From Bacteroidota bacterium (GTDB taxonomy: Bacteria; Bacteroidota; Bacteroidia; Bacteroidales; Paludibacteraceae): DNA of 10,268 nt. The stretch's first letter is position 1, and each line of letters begins with the position of its first letter. Below the pieces are notes generated by a model that ran no database searches, had not been told where the DNA came from, and saw only the letters and a program-made list of their open reading frames with translations. The stretch lies in assembly GCA_017860335.1 (NCBI GenBank), contig JAFNAU010000043.1:1-10268 (forward strand), written 5' to 3'. Of the stretch, positions 1 to 7,287 are shown piece by piece. Both the position numbers and the translations under genes were made by a program.

Positions 1-50
1 CAGAAGCTTTTAAGCTATGGGATGATAAAGAGGATAAAATTGAATACTGA
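1..50 (+). CDS. Possible C-terminal end of a convergent plus-strand gene (partial)
   Basis: Reading the plus strand from base 3 gives a short open stretch, EAFKLWDDKEDKIEY, ending in TGA at 48-50. The charged, protein-like composition and the hairpin just downstream (71-98), which would suit two genes that converge, make a real gene end plausible. A second plus frame (from base 1) is also open to a TAA at 61-63 (QKLLSYGMIKRIKLN...), so the frame is not settled. Only about 15 codons are visible and no family can be named. Confidence 0.3.
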   Translation, partial: EAFKLWDDKEDKIEY

Positions 51-70
51 CAATCAGGTTTAAAAACAAT

Positions 71-98
71 CGACACGGACTGTGTTTAACCCGTGTCG
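71..98. terminator. Hairpin terminator after the aldo-keto reductase gene
   Basis: The arms CGACACGG (71-78) and CCGTGTCG (91-98) pair perfectly over 8 bp, with one further T-A pair outside, around a 12-base loop. On the minus strand the stem is followed by ATTGTTTTTAAAC, a T-rich tail suited to stopping transcripts of the reductase gene, whose stop codon lies 25 bases upstream. The plus-strand tail (AATATTTAAATAT) is also A/T-rich, so the hairpin may serve a convergent gene on the left as well. Confidence 0.7.
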
Positions 99-122
99 AA
101 TATTTAAATATGCGGTAAAAAA

Positions 123-1115
123 TTATCCTGCAATTTCTCCAACCAGCCACATTTCCTCATCCGTAAAATGAGTGTTTTTCAGAGCTCCAAGGTTATCTTT
201 CAACTGATTCACAGAGCTTGTCCCGATGATAACAGAATTAACCTGACTGTCATGAAGACACCACGCTAATGCCATCTGAGCAAGACTTTGACCTCTTTTT
301 TTAGCGAATTCATTGAGTTTAATGAGTTTATTTACAAGTTGGGGAGTAATCTGATCTTTCTGTAAAAACCCATAAGATTGAGCTGCCCGTGAATTTTCAG
401 GTATTCCTTTCAGATACTTGTTGCTGAGCAAACCCTGGGCTAAAGGTGAAAATGCAATAAAACCTATCCCTTTTTCTTTGGCCAGTGGCAGTACCGTTTG
501 TTCTATATCGCGTGTCAGAATGTTGTATCTGTCCTGATTGATAAGACAAGGTGTGCCATTATCAGCCAGTATGCGGTATGCCTGACGGGCTTTGTCAGTC
601 GGATATTTAGATATTCCAACATAAAGTGCCTTGCCCTGTCTGACCATATCCGACAGTGCTCCCATCGTTTCTTCCAGTGGAGTATGCGGATCATAGCGAT
701 GTGAATAGAAAATATCCACATAATCCAGGCCCATACGTTTCAGACTTTGGTTCAGACTGGCTATGAGATATTTGCGTGAACCCCAGTCGCCATACGGTCC
801 GTCCCACATCGTGTGTCCGGCTTTCGTACTGATAATCATTTCGTCGCGGTAGCGGGCGAAATCCTCCTTCAGTATTTTTCCAAAATTAGCCTCAGCACTT
901 CCGAAGGGTGTACCGTAATTATTTGCCAGGTCGAAATGTGTGATACCATTATCAAAGGCGGTTTCAAGCATTTTTCGGGCTTCGGTCAGATCATTTACGT
1001 CACCGAAGTTGTGCCAAAGTCCCATCGACAATCTTGGCAGTTGCAGACCGCTTTTTCCGCAGTAGTTATATCCTACAGAGTTTGCATATCTGTCGGGGGA
1101 TGGAGTGTATGACAT
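123..1115 (-). CDS. gpr: Aldo/keto reductase, YghZ/Gpr type (L-glyceraldehyde 3-phosphate reductase-like)
   Basis: This is a 330-residue cytoplasmic NADPH-dependent aldo-keto reductase. It resembles E. coli YghZ (Gpr) closely along its length, for example YCGKSGLQLPRLSMGLWHNF near residue 18, HFDLANNYG at 60-68 and the SRKYLIASLNQSLKRMGL block at 113-130. YghZ-type enzymes reduce L-glyceraldehyde 3-phosphate and also methylglyoxal, so a carbonyl-detoxifying role is likely. The catalytic tetrad is intact: Asp62, Tyr67, Lys98 and His139. Cofactor-binding segments are SPLAQGLLSNKYL (223-235) and IIGTSSVNQLKDN (296-308). The start is an ATG at 1115 behind an A/T-rich leader with no Shine-Dalgarno sequence. 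The protein stops at GEIAG, roughly a dozen residues before the end of E. coli YghZ; the bases beyond the stop do not encode the missing tail. Hairpins on both sides suggest it is a separate transcription unit from lemA. Family assignment is firm; the exact substrate is inferred. Confidence 0.93.
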   Translation of the reverse strand: MSYTPSPDRYANSVGYNYCGKSGLQLPRLSMGLWHNFGDVNDLTEARKMLETAFDNGITHFDLANNYGTPFGSAEANFGKILKEDFARYRDEMIISTKAGHTMWDGPYGDWGSRKYLIASLNQSLKRMGLDYVDIFYSHRYDPHTPLEETMGALSDMVRQGKALYVGISKYPTDKARQAYRILADNGTPCLINQDRYNILTRDIEQTVLPLAKEKGIGFIAFSPLAQGLLSNKYLKGIPENSRAAQSYGFLQKDQITPQLVNKLIKLNEFAKKRGQSLAQMALAWCLHDSQVNSVIIGTSSVNQLKDNLGALKNTHFTDEEMWLVGEIAG

Positions 1116-1130
1116 ATTTTAAATATTAAA

Positions 1131-1155
1131 CAACCTGCCATTTGGTGACAGGTTG
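1131..1155 (-). terminator. Hairpin terminator after lemA
   Basis: The arms CAACCTGCCA (1131-1140) and TGACAGGTTG (1146-1155) pair at nine of ten positions around a 5-base loop. Read on the minus strand the stem is followed by TTTAATATTTAAAA. It lies 24 bases past the lemA stop and 15 bases before the aldo-keto reductase start, so it probably ends the murF-lemA operon. No clear Bacteroidetes-type promoter was found between it and the reductase gene, so some readthrough is possible. Confidence 0.6.
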
Positions 1156-1179
1156 AAGTTTATGTTTTTATATTGAAAA

Positions 1180-1764
1180 TCAGAATTTTACCTGAGGCGC
1201 TTTTTCGGCACCTTCCTGTGCGGTAAAATAAGGGATTTTTTCAAAATTGAATAATCCGGCAACAATATTCTTGGGGAATTGCCGGATAGCTACATCGTAT
1301 TTTTTGGCCATTTCGATGAATTTATTCCGTTCCACCGATATGCGGTTTTCGGTACCTTCGAGCTGAGCCTGCAGTTCGAGAAAATTCTGATTTGCTTTCA
1401 GTTCGGGATAATTTTCAGCAACAGCGATTAAACGACCAAGCGCACTGCCCAACTGACCCTGCGCAGCCTGAAATTCCTGAAGTTTTTCGGGTGTCAGGTT
1501 GGTGGGATCAATGGTAATCTGAGTTGCTTTAGCGCGGGCGGCAATTACTTCTTCGAATGTCGATTTTTCGTGTGTTGCATAACCTTTCACAGTTTCCACC
1601 AGGTTAGGGATCAGGTCAGCACGACGCTGATATTGATTTTCTACATTTCCCCATTGTGATTTGACATTTTCCTGCGAATTAACCAACCCGTTGTAGCTTC
1701 CCATTCCCCATAAAAAAAGAATAGCTGCGAGTACGATAATAATGATGATACCTGTCTTCTTCAT
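1180..1764 (-). CDS. lemA: LemA family membrane-anchored protein
   Basis: This 194-residue protein is a full-length LemA homologue. An N-terminal hydrophobic helix at about residues 4-21 (GIIIIIVLAAILFLWG) anchors it in the inner membrane, and the rest is a helical bundle expected on the outer face. Family motifs are clear: YNGLVNSQENVKSQWGNVE (24-42), QRRADLIPNLVETVKGYATH (46-65), AVAENYPELKANQNFLELQ (114-132), the TENRISVERN segment (138-147) and IRQFPKNIVAG (160-170). The biochemical function of LemA is not established. It is very often encoded beside TPM-domain proteins, as here, where the TPM gene ends 54 bp upstream; the two probably act together at the envelope. The start is an ATG at 1764 with an A/T-only leader. 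It is the last gene of the operon, followed by a hairpin. Family identity is secure; function is not. Confidence 0.95.
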   Translation of the reverse strand: MKKTGIIIIIVLAAILFLWGMGSYNGLVNSQENVKSQWGNVENQYQRRADLIPNLVETVKGYATHEKSTFEEVIAARAKATQITIDPTNLTPEKLQEFQAAQGQLGSALGRLIAVAENYPELKANQNFLELQAQLEGTENRISVERNKFIEMAKKYDVAIRQFPKNIVAGLFNFEKIPYFTAQEGAEKAPQVKF

Positions 1765-1818
1765 AAAATTAAAATTTATAATTAATAATGCATAAATTCA
1801 TTTTAAGTGCAATAAAAC

Positions 1819-3141
1819 CTACCAGCCACTGGTAGCACCACCTCCACCCGACATGCCACCTCCGAAGCTTCCTCCGCCGCCTCCAAAACCGCCACCACCG
1901 CTGAACATGCCTCCGCCAACCGCGCCACCGAAGAAACCGCTGTTTGTGCGTTTGAGGCGTGGAAGGTTGCGATTGTTATTTTCCTGATACCCGCAAAATT
2001 TGCATTTATAGGTCAAGCGTTCGGTACCGGCATGAACATAAGTTGGGGCCACAATCATTCTTTTCGAATTCAGAATAAAAGCTTTAGTGTTGCATCGGGG
2101 ACAAGTTTCGTACTGGCTTTTTTTATCCAGAGTAAAAATTGCTTCTTCCTTGCAGTTTTCACATACAAACACATCGTAATCAACAGCTTTCAGTTCTTCT
2201 TCAAGCTGCTGTGAAAGGCGGAGATGAGCGTCATCTTCTTTTTCGGAAAGGATATGCATCTGATTTCCGCATACTTTACAGGGGATGGGTGAGCGCCGAA
2301 CCTTAGTCATCTGACGACGACCGTAGAGGTACGACGGCAGCACGGTGATCGGTACAGGCAGCAGGAAGATGAGGTAAACGGCACTTGCGAAGAAAAGTAT
2401 CAAAGCCAGTGCTATCAGCGGGAGGTACAATCCGACCATCGAAGCGACAGAATTGTTGTTTTCCCTGATTACTTTGTAGCGCGACAAGTTGCTGGTGAGC
2501 GTGTTGTTCTTCTTTGTCTGATTGACTATGCTGCGGATCCACAGAAATGTTAGCAGCGACAGCAAGATATAGGCTGCCAGGGCATAAGGAAGTACTTCAT
2601 CCCATTGAAAAGCCGGTTTCACAACTTCTTCAGCTACCGGTTCACGATTAATTGCCGAAATAATAGAAATGACTCCGGTCAGCATCCCCGCATCGTAATT
2701 TCCATTCCGGAACTCGGGTATCATGGCTGTGGTCTGAATACGTTTTGCAATAGCATCGGGAATGACGCCCTCCAGACCATAACCGTTTTCAAAACGGACT
2801 TTTTTCTGATCCAGTACAAAAAGAACGAGCAGTCCGTTGTCCTTTTTTTCTTTCCCAATTTTCCATTTGTTGAAAAGGCTCCAGGCGAAGTTGTTAATGT
2901 CTTCATATCCAATGGAGTTGAGAACAACCACAGCAACCTGAGCACCGTTGGTTTGTGCCAGACTGTCCAGTTTAACGTTCAGGGTGTTTACGGTGCTTTC
3001 ACTGAGTATGCCGTCCGGATTGCTTACATAATGATGAGCATTGAGTGTAATCGGATTGGGAACACTTTCAACGGTATATTCCTGAGCAGAAATAAATCCC
3101 AGCATCAGACCAAAAAGCAGTATAAAACCCGCGCGTTTCAT
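1819..3141 (-). CDS. TPM-domain (YgcG-type) membrane protein with two zinc ribbons and a Gly-rich tail
   Basis: The 440-residue product starts with a signal peptide (residues 1-19, ending FISAQ). A TPM domain (PF04536 type) follows at about 36-163, including the YVSNPDGILS start and the RFENGYGLEGVIPDA motif (117-130). One membrane helix lies at about 183-203 and a hydrophobic stretch at 232-273 could be two more, placing the TPM domain in the periplasm and the later part in the cytoplasm by the positive-inside rule. Four CxxC pairs follow (Cys288/291, 327/330, 347/350, 380/383), enough for two zinc ribbons. The last 40 residues are almost all Gly and Ser and end in SGW, a tail common in this family. 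TPM proteins have no single agreed function; some have phosphatase activity and some act in photosystem repair in plants. The gene lies 10 bp after the FKBP gene and 54 bp before lemA, its usual partner. Domain calls are strong; the topology is inferred. Confidence 0.92.
   Translation of the reverse strand: MKRAGFILLFGLMLGFISAQEYTVESVPNPITLNAHHYVSNPDGILSESTVNTLNVKLDSLAQTNGAQVAVVVLNSIGYEDINNFAWSLFNKWKIGKEKKDNGLLVLFVLDQKKVRFENGYGLEGVIPDAIAKRIQTTAMIPEFRNGNYDAGMLTGVISIISAINREPVAEEVVKPAFQWDEVLPYALAAYILLSLLTFLWIRSIVNQTKKNNTLTSNLSRYKVIRENNNSVASMVGLYLPLIALALILFFASAVYLIFLLPVPITVLPSYLYGRRQMTKVRRSPIPCKVCGNQMHILSEKEDDAHLRLSQQLEEELKAVDYDVFVCENCKEEAIFTLDKKSQYETCPRCNTKAFILNSKRMIVAPTYVHAGTERLTYKCKFCGYQENNNRNLPRLKRTNSGFFGGAVGGGMFSGGGGFGGGGGSFGGGMSGGGGATSGW
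1822..1941 (-). repeat. Low-complexity Gly/Ser coding repeat (end of the TPM gene)
   Basis: The last 40 codons of the TPM gene are irregular Gly-rich repeats (GGGMFSGGGGFGGGGGSFGG-like), seen on the plus strand as runs of CCACC, CTCCG and GCCGC. Such tails are common in TPM/YgcG proteins, and the DNA is prone to length change by slippage between strains. Confidence 0.8.
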
Positions 3142-3151
3142 GGCGTTTTTT

Positions 3152-3628
3152 TTAATCCATTGAGTTTACCAACTCTACCTGAAATATAAGTGTGGAATAA
3201 GGCGGAATACTTCCGGAACCATCTTTACCGTAACCCAGTTCCCAGGGAATATAAAACTGATAAATGTCGCCGGTATGCATTTTTATGACGCCTTCCTGCC
3301 ATCCGCTAATCATGTTCGACAAATAGTTTTGATATTGTTCGCTTTCGTCGAATATGGAGTCGTTTATCAGTTTGCCTTCGTAGTTTACATTGATAAAGCT
3401 TGTCGATGTGGCTTTACGGTCATTCGGATTACCCAGCCGGATTACCTTGTAGCATAAGCCCGATTCTGTTACCTTAAATCCGGGATCATTCTTATGTTGT
3501 TCAAGCCAGCGTTCATTCAGTACTTTCCAGTCAATATATTTATCTTCTTTTTCACAGGAAGTAAATAAAAAAGAAAAAACTGAAATTCCCAGCAATATCA
3601 GTATATTCTTCGTAAAATTGGTTTTCAT
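3152..3628 (-). CDS. FKBP-type peptidyl-prolyl cis-trans isomerase, lipoprotein
   Basis: This 158-residue protein catalyses cis-trans isomerisation of X-Pro bonds and probably helps proteins fold in the periplasm. Residues 1-24 form a lipoprotein signal peptide (hydrophobic ILILLGISVFSFLF) with a lipobox-like FTSC; Cys25 would carry the lipid, followed by acidic EKED. A linker to about residue 55 precedes a single FKBP domain (about 56-156). Residues known to line the FKBP active site are present: Tyr83 in VNYEG, Phe93-Asp94 in IFDES, Trp110 in ISGWQEG, Tyr133 in LGYG and Phe149 in LIFQVELV. The IPPYSTLIF segment (141-149) is typical. The ATG overlaps the upstream lutB-like stop by one base (TAATG), which indicates translational coupling. 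It resembles the small Bacteroidetes FKBP lipoproteins of the GldI kind, but nothing in the window points to gliding. Confidence 0.93.
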   Translation of the reverse strand: MKTNFTKNILILLGISVFSFLFTSCEKEDKYIDWKVLNERWLEQHKNDPGFKVTESGLCYKVIRLGNPNDRKATSTSFINVNYEGKLINDSIFDESEQYQNYLSNMISGWQEGVIKMHTGDIYQFYIPWELGYGKDGSGSIPPYSTLIFQVELVNSMD

Positions 3629-5016
3629 TATTTAATTAAGTTTTTATATTTATATCTGTATGTTTCCGAAAATGATTTTTTTGAAAAAGAAGGCATCGTT
3701 CTGTGAGGTCCCCAGCCGATATAATTGAACGGCATCACTCCAATATTCTTCAGTCCCGGAGGGAAAAAATCAAATCCCGCACGCTTCGAACTGATATACC
3801 TGTAACCCTTCATCACCCATTTCTCAGCTTTTGGTCTTAGTCCCTGTTCGACAGCTTTTCTGCGGTTTGCAAGCAGGATGTCGGTGAGCGGAATTCTAAC
3901 AGGGCAAACTTCGTTGCATCTTCCGCACAGACTGGAAGCAAAACTGAGATGCGAGTAATCCTTAAATCCTTTCAAAAAAGGGGTAATCACAGAGCCGATT
4001 GGTCCGCTGTAGGTACTGTCGTACGTGTAGCCGCCGATGGTTTTATAAACCGGACAGCCATTGAGACAAGCTCCGCAACGGATGCAAGCCAGCGATTCAC
4101 AGGCTTCATCATCTGCAAATATAGTTGTTCTCCCGTTATCCAGCAAAATTACGTACATTTTTTCGGGTCCGTCGGTCTCGCCTGATTTGCGGGGCGATGT
4201 GAAAATGCTGTTGTAGGCTGTAATCTGCTGGCCGGTGCCGTGTGCTGCAAGCAACGGATAAAATATTCCGAGCTGACTCATTTTCGGAATAATTTTTTCA
4301 ATACCGGCTATCACAATATGCACTTTCGGGAAAGCTGTGGACATGATTCCGTTTCCTTCATTCTCCGTTACCGAAATGCCTCCGGCATCGGCTATCAGGA
4401 AGTTGGCTCCGGTTACTCCGACTTCGGCTGCCGTATATTTTTTTCTCAGAACTCCTCTTACGTAGTCGGTCAGCTCTTCGGGAGTGCTGTCGGCTGGTGT
4501 GTTGAATTTTTCGTTGAAAAGCACGGCAATGTCCTTTTTTGACTTATGCATGGCCGGAGTAACGATGTGATAAGGCCTTTCGCCGGCAACCTGCACGATG
4601 AATTCACCCAGGTCTGTTTCAACTGATTCGACACCCAGACTTTTTGCTGTTTCATTCAGTTCAATTTCTTCGGTGGTCATCGATTTACTTTTCACTAGCA
4701 AACGGGCTTCGTTTTCGGTAAGTATTTTCCGGATATATGCAGTGGCTTCAGCTTCATTTTCAGCCCAAAGCACCTCCGCGCCGTTGGCTGTTATGTTTTT
4801 CTCAAACTCAAGCAGGTATTTATCCCAGTTTTTCAGAACATCCCGTTTGATGGCAGCGGCAGTATTTTTTGCACTGTTCGCGTCTCTGTAACGTGCCAGA
4901 CCTTTGGCAAAAGCAGCCTCGTAGCGCGATATGTTGAATTTTATCGTGCTTCGGTGCTTTTCATCGAAAGCTATTTTTCCGGCAGCAATGCCAAATTTTC
5001 GGGACTCTGCAGTCAT
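3628..5016 (-). CDS. lutB: LutB/YkgF-type iron-sulfur protein (lactate utilisation family)
   Basis: The 462-residue protein matches LutB, the iron-sulfur subunit of the LutABC complex that oxidises L-lactate to pyruvate in the cytoplasm. The N-terminal two thirds form a LUD domain (about 65-300), with landmarks KSKSMTTEEIELN (109-121), GVTGANFLIADAGGISVTEN (200-219) and LLAAHGTGQQITAY (255-268). A 2x[4Fe-4S] ferredoxin-like part follows: Cys311, 314, 317 and 321 (CIRCGACLNGCP) and Cys364, 367 and 371 (CGRCNEVCP), separated by YSGPIGSVITPFLKGF, a strong LutB hallmark. The C-terminal 60 residues are of the type usual in LutB. All expected cysteines are kept, so the protein should be functional. 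No LutA or LutC gene is adjacent; the gene lies between a coiled-coil protein (34 bp upstream) and an FKBP (1-base overlap). The family call is firm, but the lactate role is inferred and could differ given this context. Confidence 0.92.
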   Translation of the reverse strand: MTAESRKFGIAAGKIAFDEKHRSTIKFNISRYEAAFAKGLARYRDANSAKNTAAAIKRDVLKNWDKYLLEFEKNITANGAEVLWAENEAEATAYIRKILTENEARLLVKSKSMTTEEIELNETAKSLGVESVETDLGEFIVQVAGERPYHIVTPAMHKSKKDIAVLFNEKFNTPADSTPEELTDYVRGVLRKKYTAAEVGVTGANFLIADAGGISVTENEGNGIMSTAFPKVHIVIAGIEKIIPKMSQLGIFYPLLAAHGTGQQITAYNSIFTSPRKSGETDGPEKMYVILLDNGRTTIFADDEACESLACIRCGACLNGCPVYKTIGGYTYDSTYSGPIGSVITPFLKGFKDYSHLSFASSLCGRCNEVCPVRIPLTDILLANRRKAVEQGLRPKAEKWVMKGYRYISSKRAGFDFFPPGLKNIGVMPFNYIGWGPHRTMPSFSKKSFSETYRYKYKNLIK

Positions 5017-5050
5017 CGGAATATATTCATTTTATCTGACTGTAAAGATA

Positions 5051-5947
5051 CTATTTTTTTTCAATCCGGAAGGTAAATGTACCTATCCTGTTGTTGTCGG
5101 CAAAGAAGTCAGCGCGGTAGTTCCCGATTTGCAGGATTTCTTCTACTTTCCAGTATAGTACGTCATTACGGGCTTCGCCGCTGTATTCAAAATCCTTGCT
5201 GAGCGAGCAGGCTATCTGTTTATTTTCGTAAGTGAAATAGGTATCGTTACTTTTTGTCATCAGTTCATCGTCGGGGCGGGTGAGGCGCACGTAAACCGTT
5301 TTCTGTCCCGGAGTAGCGGTAATGTTTTTCCCGATGGTGTAATTGAACTGGAGTGTGGTGATTTTGGATGCCCGGTCGGTTTTTTTGTTGCGTTTGTCGA
5401 GCGGCGTCATGCTGAAATTATACACTTCGAGAATGGCGGCCCGGGTTACTACTTCATTCAGACTTTCTTTTTCTTTCGAAAGTTGTTCTGCTGTAGCCGA
5501 TGCAGAGGCATACTTCTGACGAACTTCGTAGTTTTCGTTGGTAAGCCGTTTGTTTTGCAGGTTAAGCGAATCTATCTGATTGACATAATGAACCATCACC
5601 TTGCGCAGGGCGGCAAGTTCTTTTTTTAGTTCGATGATGCGTTTGGCGTTCGAGCTTTTAGTGGTTTTGAGTTCCTCCAGCAGTTTATTTACCTTTATTT
5701 TTTCTTCGTTGAAAAGTTTCAGCAGCGAATCGTTGTGGATGGTCATGGTGTATCCGTCGTATTCCCCTGCCAGATCTTTATATTCGGTTTCCAGTTGTTG
5801 TTTTTCAGAAGTTATCATTTCTTCAGTTGCTGCAATTTGTTCATCTTTTTCCGACGATGCGTTCATCGTGTATAACAAACCGGCTATCAGTGCCGCAATC
5901 ACAACACCCAAAGCAACCAGTAATATGGTCATTTTTTTCTTTTCCAT
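5051..5947 (-). CDS. Membrane-anchored coiled-coil protein of unknown function
   Basis: I do not recognise a named family for this 298-residue protein. Lysines at 3-5 precede a single hydrophobic helix at about residues 7-27 (TILLVALGVVIAALIAGLLY), which reads as an uncleaved inner-membrane anchor with the rest in the periplasm. Residues about 32-168 are rich in Glu, Lys, Gln and Leu with heptad-like spacing and form a long coiled coil, with a possible break near GEYDGYTMTIHND (61-73). From about 172 the composition changes to alternating hydrophobic and polar residues (TTLQFNYTIGKNI, KTVYVRLTRPDDEL, IGTFTFRIEKK), suggesting a compact beta-sandwich domain to the C-terminus. The gene begins 24 bp after murF and ends 34 bp before the LutB-type gene. 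Proteins of this shape are sometimes labelled as chromosome-partitioning proteins, but there is no ParA Walker motif. An envelope-scaffold role is a guess from architecture and neighbours. Confidence 0.85.
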   Translation of the reverse strand: MEKKKMTILLVALGVVIAALIAGLLYTMNASSEKDEQIAATEEMITSEKQQLETEYKDLAGEYDGYTMTIHNDSLLKLFNEEKIKVNKLLEELKTTKSSNAKRIIELKKELAALRKVMVHYVNQIDSLNLQNKRLTNENYEVRQKYASASATAEQLSKEKESLNEVVTRAAILEVYNFSMTPLDKRNKKTDRASKITTLQFNYTIGKNITATPGQKTVYVRLTRPDDELMTKSNDTYFTYENKQIACSLSKDFEYSGEARNDVLYWKVEEILQIGNYRADFFADNNRIGTFTFRIEKK

Positions 5948-5971
5948 TTTTTCGAGCTAATGTATATGTAA

Positions 5972-7273
5972 TTAAATCAATTCCAGTATTTTTTCGAGAT
6001 GAATGCCGTGCGAACCCTTCACCAGTATAAATCGGTTTTGCAGCGGGTTTTCGCGGATTTCGTCGATAAGCGCCCCGATGTCGGCGAACTTTCTAAAATA
6101 GCTTTTGGTGGCCTGAAAACTTTTTCCTACCAGGTAAACGGAAGAAAATCCTTTATCTTTCAGCAGATCTGCAATTTTCTGATGTTCATCGGCCGATTGT
6201 TTGCCAAGCTCGAGCATATCGCCCAATATGAGTGTTTTTTCGGGTACATCCATCTGTGCAAAATTCAGGATGGCAGCATGCATACTCGTCGGGTTAGCGT
6301 TATAGGCATCGGCAATGATTTTATTGTGTTCGCTGATGGTTAACTGCGACCGGTTATTCCGGGGAATATACTCTTCCAGACCTTTTTTTATCAGTTCATT
6401 ACTCACCCCGAAATGTGTTCCGATGGTGGCTGCCGACAATACATTTTCGGCGTTGTACATTCCAATTAATTGAGTCCGGATTTCAAAATCACCTTCCTTA
6501 GTCTGGCCTTTCAGGTGGAGCAGCGGATTGCACGAAAGTGTTTTACCAACTGCCACATGGCCTTTCAGGTTGCTGCCGAGTTCATACGACAGAATTCTGT
6601 CCGGGCTGATGAATTTTGCTTTTTTCGACATGGAGTTTAGAAAGGCATTTCCGGTATTCAGAAAAATCTTTCCCCCGCTTTTATAAATGTAGTCGTAAAG
6701 TTCGCCTTTGGTTCTCATGACTCCTTCGAATGAACCGAAACCTTCCAGATGAGCCTTACCAACGTTGGTAATGATTCCGTAATCAGGTTGCGCAATATCT
6801 GCCAGTACTTTTATTTCACCCGGATGATTGGCACCCATTTCGACGACTGCCAGTTCGTGTTCTGCAGTGAGTTGAAGCAGTGTCAGAGGTACCCCGATAT
6901 GATTGTTCAGGTTACCTTCTGTGAAATGAATCTTGTATTTTTGTTTGAGTGTGGCTGCAATAAGTTCCTTGGTGGTGGTTTTACCGTTGGTTCCTGTAAT
7001 TCCGATAATGGTAGTTCCCAGTTGACGGCGATGGTGACACGCCAGATCCTGCAGGGTTTTCAGCACATTATCGACAAGAATAAATCGTTCATCCACAGCG
7101 TATTGTTTGTCGTCTATCACGGCATAGGCGCAACCCTTTTCGAGCGCCGAAAGTGCAAAGGCATTCGCGTCGAAGTTATCGCCTTTCAGTGCAAAAAACA
7201 GTGAACCTTCCGGACAATTCCGGCTATCGGTACATATTACAGGATGTTTTTTGAATATTTCGTAAAGTTCCAT
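5972..7273 (-). CDS. murF: UDP-N-acetylmuramoyl-tripeptide--D-alanyl-D-alanine ligase (MurF)
   Basis: MurF adds D-Ala-D-Ala to UDP-MurNAc-tripeptide with ATP, the last cytoplasmic step in making the peptidoglycan pentapeptide precursor. The protein has the three Mur-ligase domains: an N-terminal substrate domain (about 1-85, with CTDSRNCPEGSLFFALKGDN at 14-33), a central ATPase domain with the P-loop GITGTNGKTTTKE (91-103) and VVEMGANHPGEI (143-154), and a C-terminal domain with DAYNANPTSM (322-331), LGDMLELG (350-357) and VKGSHGIHLE (418-427). The YNAEN motif at 273-277 and the NNRSQ turn at 306-310 are also typical. At 433 residues it has the usual length. I chose the ATG at 7273; the TTG directly before it (7276) would add one residue but is less likely. 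It appears to be the first gene of a six-gene operon and lies outside any visible mur/fts cluster. A candidate promoter lies just upstream. Confidence 0.96.
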   Translation of the reverse strand: MELYEIFKKHPVICTDSRNCPEGSLFFALKGDNFDANAFALSALEKGCAYAVIDDKQYAVDERFILVDNVLKTLQDLACHHRRQLGTTIIGITGTNGKTTTKELIAATLKQKYKIHFTEGNLNNHIGVPLTLLQLTAEHELAVVEMGANHPGEIKVLADIAQPDYGIITNVGKAHLEGFGSFEGVMRTKGELYDYIYKSGGKIFLNTGNAFLNSMSKKAKFISPDRILSYELGSNLKGHVAVGKTLSCNPLLHLKGQTKEGDFEIRTQLIGMYNAENVLSAATIGTHFGVSNELIKKGLEEYIPRNNRSQLTISEHNKIIADAYNANPTSMHAAILNFAQMDVPEKTLILGDMLELGKQSADEHQKIADLLKDKGFSSVYLVGKSFQATKSYFRKFADIGALIDEIRENPLQNRFILVKGSHGIHLEKILELI

Positions 7274-7287
7274 CAATTATTTTTTTA

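Noticed and set aside
1773..1798. Seven-base A/T-only inverted repeat (AATTTAT / ATAAATT) between the TPM gene and lemA
   Set aside because: It contains no G-C pair, so the stem would be very weak, and such repeats are expected by chance in A/T-rich gaps.
1822..1941. C-rich repetitive plus-strand DNA that could be taken for a tandem-repeat array
   Set aside because: It is explained by the Gly-rich tail encoded on the minus strand and has no regular repeat unit or spacer.
2605..3189. Long plus-strand open frame (194 codons) opposite the TPM gene
   Set aside because: It lies antisense to a well-identified gene, has no family resemblance, and its composition reflects the complement of that gene.
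6749..7204. Plus-strand open frame of 151 codons opposite murF
   Set aside because: It is antisense to conserved MurF motifs, including the P-loop, and resembles no known protein.
7274..7276. TTG as the murF start
   Set aside because: It is directly followed by an ATG; the ATG at 7273 is the more usual start and gives the normal MurF N-terminus.
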